Shown in pieces: positions 1 through 5,778 of a DNA stretch of 10,932 nucleotides. Below the pieces are notes generated by a model. It was not told where the DNA came from. It saw nothing but the letters and a program-made list of their open reading frames with translations, and did not search any database. Location: positions 1 to 10,932 of the forward strand of contig RKRZ01000028.1 of the NCBI GenBank assembly GCA_007571105.1, in the 5' to 3' direction. A program made the position numbers and the translations under genes. This stretch comes from Gammaproteobacteria bacterium. GTDB taxonomy: Bacteria > Pseudomonadota > Gammaproteobacteria > Poriferisulfidales > Poriferisulfidaceae. Positions within the stretch are counted from its first letter, which is position 1. Each line of letters begins with the position of its first letter.

Positions 1-1
1 C

Positions 2-562
2 ATCTGGGACGAGTGGGCGGATGAGAATGGCGAACTCGGCCCGGTTTATGGGGCGCAATGGCGCAGTTGGGCGGGAGCGGATGGGAGTGCGCACGACCAG
101 ATCAAAACGCTGCTTCAAGGTCTTGCGGAACAGCCATATTCGCGTCGTCACATCGTCAGCGCATGGAATGTCTCCGATCTTGACCGAATGGCATTGGCCC
201 CATGCCACCTGCTGTTTCAGTTCAATGTGGCGCAAGGCCGGCTATCTTGCCAGCTCTATCAGCGAAGTGCGGACCTGTTTCTTGGCGTGCCGTTCAACAT
301 CGCATCCTATGCCCTGTTGACTTTGATGATGGCGCAGGTTTGCGGGTTGAAGCCCGGAGAATTTGTGCATACGTTCGGCGATTTGCACCTGTATAAGAAT
401 CATCTGGAGCAGGCGCGCCTGCAATTGCAGCGCGAGCCCTATGCTCTTCCGACGCTGTGCCTGAACCCCGAAGTGACGGATCTGTTCGGGTTCACTTACG
501 AAGATTTTGAGTTGCTGAATTATCAATCCCATCCGCATATTGCGGCTCCGGTGGCAGTGTGA
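2..562 (+). CDS. thyA: Thymidylate synthase, 5' end cut by window edge
   Basis: Catalyses dUMP + 5,10-methylene-THF to dTMP + dihydrofolate in the cytoplasm. The open frame runs from base 2 with no start in view and gives 186 residues. These align with E. coli ThyA from about residue 79 to its C-terminus (residue 264) with no net length change. It opens with IWDEWADENG. The catalytic cysteine lies in LAPCH (codon 203-205, equivalent to E. coli C146). It is followed by CQLYQRSADLFLG (phosphate-binding Arg), PFNIASY (dUMP-binding Asn) and HLYKNH, and ends HIAAPVAV, the typical ThyA C-terminus. The stop TGA (560-562) overlaps the folA GTG. thyA-folA pairing is common because FolA regenerates the folate that ThyA oxidises. 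The identification is secure; only the N-terminal ~78 residues and the promoter lie outside the window. Confidence 0.97.
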   Translation: MWDEWADENGELGPVYGAQWRSWAGADGSAHDQIKTLLQGLAEQPYSRRHIVSAWNVSDLDRMALAPCHLLFQFNVAQGRLSCQLYQRSADLFLGVPFNIASYALLTLMMAQVCGLKPGEFVHTFGDLHLYKNHLEQARLQLQREPYALPTLCLNPEVTDLFGFTYEDFELLNYQSHPHIAAPVAV

Positions 563-1041
563 TTATTTCGGTTCTTCTGGCCATCGCAGAGAATGGCGTC
601 ATTGGGCGAGACGGAAAGCTCCCATGGCATTTGCCGGAAGACCTGAAAAACTTTCGCCGCCTGACTTTGGATAAGCCCATTTTGATGGGACGACGGACTT
701 GGGAATCGCTGCCGGGCTCTTTGCCGCGGCGGCGCTGCATTGTGATCACCCGCACGCCACAGACGGGCAACTGCGAGTGCGTGAGCACTCCAGGGGAGGG
801 GGTGCGCCTGTGCGCGCAAGAGCCGGAGATGGTGGTGATCGGAGGCGTGTCTCTATTTGAGCATTTCCTGCCGGATTGCGACCGCATCTATCTGACCCGA
901 GTGGAAGCCGAAGTGCCCGGTGATACGGTATTTTCGCTTCCGGATTTGTCGCCATTCGATTTGGTTGCCGAGCAGCGCCAGGAAGCGGATGCGCGGCACC
1001 CGCATTCGTTTCGGATGCAGGAATTTGAGCGTCGCCGTTAA
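559..1041 (+). CDS. folA: Dihydrofolate reductase
   Basis: Reduces dihydrofolate to tetrahydrofolate with NADPH; the target of trimethoprim. It has 160 residues, against 159 in E. coli FolA. Visible features are NGVIGRDGKLPWHLPEDL with the conserved Trp (W23) and the proton-relay acid D28, GRRTWESLPG (44-53) for NADPH, the Arg cluster at 57-59 for the glutamate tail, VIGG (93-96) in the cofactor loop, and YLTRVEAEVPGDT with T113. The start is GTG at 559, inside GTGA, where thyA's TGA ends. I see no strong Shine-Dalgarno sequence upstream, so expression probably depends on ribosomes finishing thyA (inference). The stop at 1041 lies 10 bases from the stop of convergent apaH, as in the E. coli folA/apaH arrangement. 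The chromosomal context and conserved active site argue against a plasmid-type resistance DHFR. Confidence 0.97.
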   Translation: MIISVLLAIAENGVIGRDGKLPWHLPEDLKNFRRLTLDKPILMGRRTWESLPGSLPRRRCIVITRTPQTGNCECVSTPGEGVRLCAQEPEMVVIGGVSLFEHFLPDCDRIYLTRVEAEVPGDTVFSLPDLSPFDLVAEQRQEADARHPHSFRMQEFERRR

Positions 1042-1051
1042 GTTGGCGAAA

Positions 1052-1879
1052 TCAGCGGATTTGGGCCTGCCGCTTGCAGGAGACCTGGAAGAGTTGAGGT
1101 TTTTTGACATCAACACGCAGCAGCGTCATCTTTCCACCCCAGACGCACCCTGAATCCAGCCCCCAGACATTGTCGCCGGCATGCAACCCCAGCGTGGCCC
1201 AGTGGCCGAACACAATTCGGATATTGCGGGTTTTCCGTTCGGAGACTTCAAACCAGGGCGTCAAACCCTCGGGGCATTTTTGCGGAGCCTGCTTGCAATC
1301 CAGGTCCAATCGTCCCTTGTCGTCGATGTAGCGCATCCGGGTGAAACTGTTGGAAATAAAGCGTATGCGCTTGAAGCCCTGGCGTGATTTCTTCCAGCGC
1401 CGCGGCCGCGAACCATAGAGGCGGTAGATATTCTGGGCCCAGTTATCCTTACGCAAAAAATCCTGCAGCTCTTCGGCATAAGTCTGCGCTTGTGCCGGGC
1501 TCCATTGCGGAAAGATGCCTGCATGCACCATTATCGTCTTCAATTCGGCGTCGTAATGCAGCACCGGGCGGTGGCGGAGCCAGTGAATATGTGCGTCCAA
1601 ATCCGGTGCGTCCAGCACTTCCTGCAGTTGGTGGTTTGTGCGCACCGGGGCGCCGGCTGCAAGTGCGAGCAGAGTGATGTCATGGTTGCCGAGCACGCAG
1701 ATGGCGCGATTGTCCAAGTCCTGGATGAAACGCAAGGTATCGAGAGATTGAGGCCCGCGATTAATCAGATCTCCGACGCACCACAGAATGTCCGAGCGGG
1801 GCTTGAATCCGGCCTGATCCAAGGCCGTGCGCAGGCTCCCAAGACATCCTTGGATGTCGCCCACTGCGAAGATCGCCAT
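1052..1879 (-). CDS. apaH: Bis(5'-nucleosyl)-tetraphosphatase, symmetrical (Ap4A hydrolase)
   Basis: Hydrolyses Ap4A to two ADP; known in E. coli also to remove Np4 caps from RNA. It has 275 residues, against about 280 in E. coli. Metallophosphatase motifs appear in order: GDIQGC (7-12), GDLINRGP (36-43), GNHD (64-67), VHAGIFPQW, GHWATLG and LDSGCVWGG near the C-terminus. The first motif has Gln where E. coli has His (GDVHGC); the Gln form is common in ApaH of pseudomonads and relatives, so I do not read it as a defect. The open frame extends upstream to 2194, but that part overlaps apaG in another frame. ATG at 1879, 7 bases after the apaG stop, gives the expected N-terminus MAIFAVGD. It is the last gene of the minus-strand operon. 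Confidence 0.96.
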   Translation of the reverse strand: MAIFAVGDIQGCLGSLRTALDQAGFKPRSDILWCVGDLINRGPQSLDTLRFIQDLDNRAICVLGNHDITLLALAAGAPVRTNHQLQEVLDAPDLDAHIHWLRHRPVLHYDAELKTIMVHAGIFPQWSPAQAQTYAEELQDFLRKDNWAQNIYRLYGSRPRRWKKSRQGFKRIRFISNSFTRMRYIDDKGRLDLDCKQAPQKCPEGLTPWFEVSERKTRNIRIVFGHWATLGLHAGDNVWGLDSGCVWGGKMTLLRVDVKKPQLFQVSCKRQAQIR

Positions 1880-1886
1880 AGGCCCG

Positions 1887-2270
1887 TTAGTGCAAAGAGT
1901 TTGGAGTCGCCAGAGTGAAGGCCGGAATTTGCGCGTCAAAGCATTCGCCGTCCTCGCGCAGCATCCGATAGCTGCCGTGCATGGACCCGACAGGGGTTTG
2001 CAGCACGGTCCCGGAGGTATAGCGAAAGACTTCGCCGGGCTCCAGATGAGGCTGTTGTCCCACCACACCTTCGCCGTGGACTTCCTGCCGGTTATCTGCA
2101 CCATCGAGGATGATCCAGTGCCGGCTGACCAGTCGTGCCGATAGCGTGCCGTTGTTGGTAATGGTAATGGTGTAGGCGAAGACGTACCGATCATCTTCGG
2201 GGTCCGATTGCTCGGGAAGATAGCGAGTCTCTATCTGAATATCAATACTGTGATCTGGCTCTGCACTCAT
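1887..2270 (-). CDS. apaG: ApaG domain protein (Co2+/Mg2+ efflux protein family)
   Basis: A 127-residue protein (E. coli ApaG 125) with the single ApaG/DUF525 beta-sandwich fold, in its usual place before apaH. Recognisable family blocks are GVVGQQP (68-74), a Pro-Gly followed by FRYTSG (82-87), then TPVGSMHGSYRM (92-103). The ATG at 2270 gives MSAEPDHSIDIQIETRYLPE, matching the family's N-terminal strand. A weak purine run lies upstream. The biochemical role is unsettled; Salmonella CorD (ApaG) was linked to Mg2+/Co2+ resistance, and the same fold occurs in some eukaryotic F-box proteins. There is a 47-base gap from rsmA, the only real gap in the operon, with a possible internal promoter. 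The identity is sure, the function is not. Confidence 0.95.
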   Translation of the reverse strand: MSAEPDHSIDIQIETRYLPEQSDPEDDRYVFAYTITITNNGTLSARLVSRHWIILDGADNRQEVHGEGVVGQQPHLEPGEVFRYTSGTVLQTPVGSMHGSYRMLREDGECFDAQIPAFTLATPNSLH

Positions 2271-2297
2271 CCTGATTTCTCGCTTCCGCCTGAGTCA

Positions 2298-2303
2298 ATT
2301 ATA
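2298..2303 (-). promoter_or_regulatory. Possible internal -10 box before apaG
   Basis: On the minus strand the 47-base rsmA-apaG gap holds a perfect TATAAT at 2303-2298, about 28 bases ahead of the apaG ATG. No convincing -35 lies 16-18 bases upstream (CAGGGC at 17), so this is a candidate only. It could give apaG-apaH expression independent of lptD-surA. Confidence 0.3.
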
Positions 2304-2317
2304 CCGTTTGGCATGTC

Positions 2318-3097
2318 TTAGCCCTGTTCCTGTGCGAGGTTTTGGGCGGCATGAAACAGGCGGATCCATTCCGCTTGTGACAAGGTCTCTGCGCGTCTTC
2401 CCGCATCAATTTCAAGATGTTCCCATAGAGTCGCGGGAAGATCGGGGAGATTGTTTCGCAAGGTTTTGCGTCGTGCTGCAAAGGCGCTTTGCACCAGTCG
2501 GTGAAAATCTCCGAACACGGCCGACTCCGGAATTGGCAGTTCGGCACGCGGGGTCAGCCGCAGAACGGTCGACATGACTTTTGGCGGCGGATCAAAACAT
2601 TCCGGTGCGGCATCCCGAATCGCCTGTCCCTCCATGCACAGTTGCGTGATGACAGACAATTGGCCCCGGCTTGAATCTCCCGGTTGGGCCAACAGGCGTT
2701 GCGCTACTTCACGCTGCACCATAACGGTGAAATGAGCCACGTGCGTGCGCACCTGCAGCCAGTGCTGCAGCAGGGCGGTGGCGATGTTGTAGGGAAGGTT
2801 GCCGACCAGTTGCAAGCCTTTGGGAGACTCACGCAGGTCTACTTCAAGCGCGTCTGCGCACCGGATCGTCACATGGGGCTCATGCGCGAAGTTTTGTTGC
2901 AGTGCTCGAGCAAGCTCAGGGTCTTTTTCGATTGCAAGCAGCTGATCTGCACATTGCGCCAATCGTGCGCTGAGCGCGCCACGTCCCGGGCCGATTTCGA
3001 CCAGAAATGCGCAGGGCTCAATAGTGGCGATGATGTCTTCGACACTTTGTTCGTCAATCAGGAAATGTTGGCCCAGCCGGGGCCGCGCACGGGTCAT
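2318..3097 (-). CDS. rsmA: 16S rRNA (adenine1518-N6/adenine1519-N6)-dimethyltransferase
   Basis: Also called KsgA. It dimethylates two adjacent adenines in helix 45 of 16S rRNA, using four SAM, late in 30S assembly; loss gives kasugamycin resistance. It has 259 residues. Visible are GQHFL (9-13), the SAM-binding EIGPGRG (34-40), the acidic IEKD at the end of strand 2, the catalytic NLPYN (100-104), VMVQREVAQRL, and the C-terminal FDPPPKVMSTV and SAFAARRKTLRNNL. The frame is open far upstream (to 3388), but those residues do not resemble the family and lie over the neighbour. ATG at 3097 sits in an ATGA overlap with the PNPOx-like gene's stop and gives the normal N-terminus MTRARPRLGQHFL. Identification is firm. 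Confidence 0.97.
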   Translation of the reverse strand: MTRARPRLGQHFLIDEQSVEDIIATIEPCAFLVEIGPGRGALSARLAQCADQLLAIEKDPELARALQQNFAHEPHVTIRCADALEVDLRESPKGLQLVGNLPYNIATALLQHWLQVRTHVAHFTVMVQREVAQRLLAQPGDSSRGQLSVITQLCMEGQAIRDAAPECFDPPPKVMSTVLRLTPRAELPIPESAVFGDFHRLVQSAFAARRKTLRNNLPDLPATLWEHLEIDAGRRAETLSQAEWIRLFHAAQNLAQEQG

Positions 3098-3495
3098 TCG
3101 CGCTCGTCGCGCTGCCAGAGCAGTTCTGCGCCTTGCCAGAGTTCCTGCAGTTCCATACGCACAACGCCGCGGCCCGGAAAAGAGGAATCCAGCCATCCGT
3201 GCTTCATGTCGTCGAACAGCGCTCCCTCGGAGTAGTAACTCAGTTTCCCTTTCAGTTGCCAGGCACGACGGGGCAGCGCCAGCATCACCAAAGCACCCGG
3301 ACTGCCCGCTTCCAGATTGCTGCGGGTCTTGTCCATGGCATTGTCGGCGATCATCAGACAGGCATTTTCCGGAATCAGGTGCAGGCACAACACCCAGATC
3401 ACGTTGGGAGTCCCGTTTGAATCAACAGTTGACAATGCGGCTAGGGGTTCTCGATCCGCCCAGTCCTCCAGAAACTCGGCGGGCAGGGCGTTCAT
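3094..3495 (-). CDS. PNPOx-like FMN-binding split-barrel protein
   Basis: A 133-residue protein resembling the pyridoxamine 5'-phosphate oxidase-like split-barrel family. Supporting stretches are PLAALSTVDSNGTPNVIWV (17-35; the strand-turn-strand that opens these barrels), MIADNAMDKTRSNLEAG (48-64; typical of members that bind FMN phosphate with a Lys/Thr/Arg cluster) and AWQLKGKLSYYSEG (78-91). It is much shorter than PdxH (about 215 residues in E. coli), and I do not see the conserved PdxH C-terminal segment, so calling it PdxH would be unjustified. The substrate is unknown; small flavin reductases, heme-related and F420-binding proteins share this fold. Both ends use ATGA overlaps, with pdxA upstream and rsmA downstream, so it is translated with them. 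In E. coli pdxA and rsmA are direct neighbours, so this gene is an insertion relative to that order. Confidence 0.85.
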   Translation of the reverse strand: MNALPAEFLEDWADREPLAALSTVDSNGTPNVIWVLCLHLIPENACLMIADNAMDKTRSNLEAGSPGALVMLALPRRAWQLKGKLSYYSEGALFDDMKHGWLDSSFPGRGVVRMELQELWQGAELLWQRDERE

Positions 3496-4481
3496 GCGGC
3501 CGCCCGAGCTTCTCGAGTCGCCTGGACCTGTTCGATGGCGCTGTCAATGGCGGCAAACAGGCTGCCAGGGTTAGCTTGTCCGGTTCCCGCGCGATCGAGT
3601 GCGGTCCCGTGGTCGACGGAAGTGCGCACATAGGGCAGACCCAGCGTGACGTTGACGGATTGCGAAAACCCGAGCGTTTTGAGCACCGGCAGGCCCTGGT
3701 CGTGGTACATGGCCAGAAACGCATCCACCCCGTCGCGCTCCACGAATGCGGTATCCGCAGACACTGGGCCTTCGAGATGGCAGTTTCGGGATTGAAAGTG
3801 CTCTATGGCCGGCGCAATAATCGTGCGTTCCTCCTGACCCAGATGCCCTCCCTCACCGGCGTGCGGATTGAGCCCCAGCACGCGGATATGCGGACAGGCA
3901 ATGGCGAAATGGTGACGCAGCCCATCAATCAGGAGTTCCAGTGAGCGGATCAATCGGTCTGTGCGCAATTGCCCGGGGACTTCCGAGAGCGGCAGATGCG
4001 TGGTTGCCAAGGCGACCCGAAGGGTTTGCGCAATCAACAGCATGAGCGAATCGACTCCAGCCTGCTCTGCCAGAAACTCGGTATGCCCTTGAAACCGGAT
4101 GCCGGCGTCCAGCAGAGAGCTTTTCTGCACTGGGCCGGTGACTAGGGCGTCTATGGGGCCATCCAGGCAAGCCTGTCCGGCGGCATGGATGCATTCGAGC
4201 ACATAAGGGGCGAGTGCGGGGTCGGCATAACCCGTCTGCTCGGCATGAGGCATCGCAATCGGCCAGATCTCCAGTGCTCCGGGAGGCGGTGCGTCGCTAT
4301 GCGCGTCAAACGGAACCCACTGCAAGGAGCGGCCCAGGGAATCGGCGCGGCGTGTAAGCAGTGCGGGGTCGGCGAAGACAACGCAGCGAGCCGGCCATTT
4401 CCGCTCGCTGAGCAAAGTAATCAGATCCGGGCCAATGCCGCCGGGCTCCCCGGCGGTGATGGCGATGTGCGCCTCAGGCAT
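3492..4481 (-). CDS. pdxA: 4-hydroxythreonine-4-phosphate dehydrogenase
   Basis: NAD-dependent oxidation of 4-phospho-hydroxy-threonine; its product condenses with deoxyxylulose 5-phosphate (by PdxJ) to pyridoxine phosphate. From ATG 4481 the protein is 329 residues, the same length as E. coli PdxA. Motifs are ITAGEPGGIGPDL (8-20), VTGPVQK (114-120), GHTEFLAE, and the three metal-ligand histidines in ATTHLPL (H162), GLNPHAGEGGH (H207) and AMYHDQGLPVLK (H260), then RTSVDHGTALD. An alternative ATG at 4490 would add MPR; I prefer 4481 because of family length, but neither has a clear Shine-Dalgarno. The start lies inside the 3' end of surA (8-base overlap), which implies translational coupling. 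The C-terminal stop TGA overlaps the next gene's ATG. Confidence 0.97.
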   Translation of the reverse strand: MPEAHIAITAGEPGGIGPDLITLLSERKWPARCVVFADPALLTRRADSLGRSLQWVPFDAHSDAPPPGALEIWPIAMPHAEQTGYADPALAPYVLECIHAAGQACLDGPIDALVTGPVQKSSLLDAGIRFQGHTEFLAEQAGVDSLMLLIAQTLRVALATTHLPLSEVPGQLRTDRLIRSLELLIDGLRHHFAIACPHIRVLGLNPHAGEGGHLGQEERTIIAPAIEHFQSRNCHLEGPVSADTAFVERDGVDAFLAMYHDQGLPVLKTLGFSQSVNVTLGLPYVRTSVDHGTALDRAGTGQANPGSLFAAIDSAIEQVQATREARAAA

Positions 4482-5778
4482 CCGAGGCATCGGCAGTGAG
4501 GTACTGGACGTATGAATTTTCCAGCAGGCGCTGCAGCCAGACTTCCACTTCCTCATTAACGCGCGAGTTGGCCAGGTAATTCAGTGCGCGTTGGCGCAGT
4601 GTCTGTTGCGTCTCATCCACCTTCCGGCGGTCCAGCACCTGCACGATGTGCCAGCCAAAACTGCTTTGGAAAGGATCGCTGACCTCATTCGGCTGCAGGC
4701 GATCCATCTGTTCCTCGAACAATGGGTCCAATTCTCCTGGAGAGCGCCATCCCAGATCGCCGCCATCGACCGCTGATGCGGTGTCGTCTGAATGCGATTG
4801 CGCCAGCTCTGCAAAGTCTTCCCCGCCGACCTCAATGCGTTGCTTGAGTTCGTACAGACGCGCTTTTGCTTCCGCTTCGTCCACCATGGCGTGCGTGCGC
4901 AGCAGGATGTGCCGGGAGAGGGTCTGGTGGACCATGATCTGCTCGCCGCTTTCCTGATCAATCAGTTTGAACAAGTGAAACCCGCTGGCGCTTTTCAGAA
5001 CCTCTGTGAGTTCACCGGGCGCCATGCTCGGGATAATCTGCGCGGCGATTGCGGGCAAGGCAGCGGTTTTGCGCCATCCCAGATCGCCGCCTTTCAAGGC
5101 ATTGCGCCCATCGGACTCGGTGAGCGCGACGCTTGCGAAATTCTCGCCGCCAAGAATGCGCTCACGCAATCGCTCCGTCCGCGCCTGTGCTTCGCGCGCT
5201 TGTGCGGGCCCGGCGTTTTCTGGCAGGGCGATCAGGATATGCCCCAGGTGGTAACGCGCCTCCGACTGCAGAAGATCGGCATGCAGGCGCAGGAAGTTTT
5301 CAATTTCCTCTTCGGTGACGCGAACCAGTCGGCGGGATTCCGAGCGTTGCACGCGCTGTGTCAGCATCTGGTCGCGAATGTAACGGACAAAATGCGGAAA
5401 CTTGATGCCGGTGCGTTCAACCTGGCGCTGAAAGTCCTCGATTGACAACTGATTGCGCTGGGCCAGGGTATTGATTTCATCCATCAATTCCTTTGGAGAG
5501 ATGCCAATCCCGATTCTCTCCGCCTGTTGAATCTGCAGCAGCGACAGCACCATGTGCTCGAGGACCTGGCGCCGTAATTGATCAATCGGCGGCAGCGGTG
5601 TGTCGGTTTGCTGAATCTGTTGGGCAATGATGCGCAGTCGCTGATCCAGTTCTGCAGCGGTGATGACGTCATCCTCGACGATGACGATCACCTGATCGAG
5701 CATCTCCTGAGCCTGGGCGGCGCTGAGGCCCAGCAGGATTACGCACAGAAAGCGGCGAATCGAGATCAATACTTCCAT
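4474..5778 (-). CDS. surA: Periplasmic chaperone / peptidyl-prolyl cis-trans isomerase SurA
   Basis: Escorts unfolded outer-membrane proteins, including LptD, across the periplasm to the BAM complex. It has 434 residues (E. coli 428). Residues 1-23 are a signal peptide: an Arg pair, hydrophobic FLCVILLGLSA, cleavage likely after AQA before QEMLDQV. A SurA N-terminal domain (about 24-165) is followed by two parvulin domains, roughly 175-275 and 286-384, each with the diagnostic GGDLGW (230-235 and 339-344) and ending in GFHLF and GWHIVQV. A helical tail follows that packs on the N-domain in the family. The start ATG 5778 overlaps the lptD end by 13 bases; an in-frame TTG at 5769 would also leave a good signal peptide and cannot be excluded. 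lptD-surA adjacency is conserved across gammaproteobacteria. Confidence 0.96.
   Translation of the reverse strand: MEVLISIRRFLCVILLGLSAAQAQEMLDQVIVIVEDDVITAAELDQRLRIIAQQIQQTDTPLPPIDQLRRQVLEHMVLSLLQIQQAERIGIGISPKELMDEINTLAQRNQLSIEDFQRQVERTGIKFPHFVRYIRDQMLTQRVQRSESRRLVRVTEEEIENFLRLHADLLQSEARYHLGHILIALPENAGPAQAREAQARTERLRERILGGENFASVALTESDGRNALKGGDLGWRKTAALPAIAAQIIPSMAPGELTEVLKSASGFHLFKLIDQESGEQIMVHQTLSRHILLRTHAMVDEAEAKARLYELKQRIEVGGEDFAELAQSHSDDTASAVDGGDLGWRSPGELDPLFEEQMDRLQPNEVSDPFQSSFGWHIVQVLDRRKVDETQQTLRQRALNYLANSRVNEEVEVWLQRLLENSYVQYLTADASDA

Noticed and set aside
1058..1063. Idea that folA and apaH share a bidirectional terminator
   Set aside because: The stops are 10 bases apart and I found no hairpin with T tracts there; nothing supports it beyond the convergent layout.
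1066..1080. Inverted repeat CCTGC-5-GCAGG just past the folA stop
   Set aside because: Only a 5-base-pair stem with no T tract on either strand, and it lies inside the apaH coding end; not credible as a terminator.
1052..1879. Gln for His in the first ApaH metallophosphatase motif as a sign of inactivity
   Set aside because: GDxQGC is a frequent variant in ApaH proteins of gammaproteobacteria, and all other motifs are intact.
3024..3944. Plus-strand ORF of 306 codons opposite rsmA, the PNPOx-like gene and pdxA
   Set aside because: Low-complexity Arg/Ser/Pro-rich product with no family features, antisense to three well-supported genes; a shadow of GC-rich third positions.
4792..5445. Plus-strand ORF of 217 codons opposite surA
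   Set aside because: Antisense shadow; the SurA frame carries clear parvulin motifs over the same bases.
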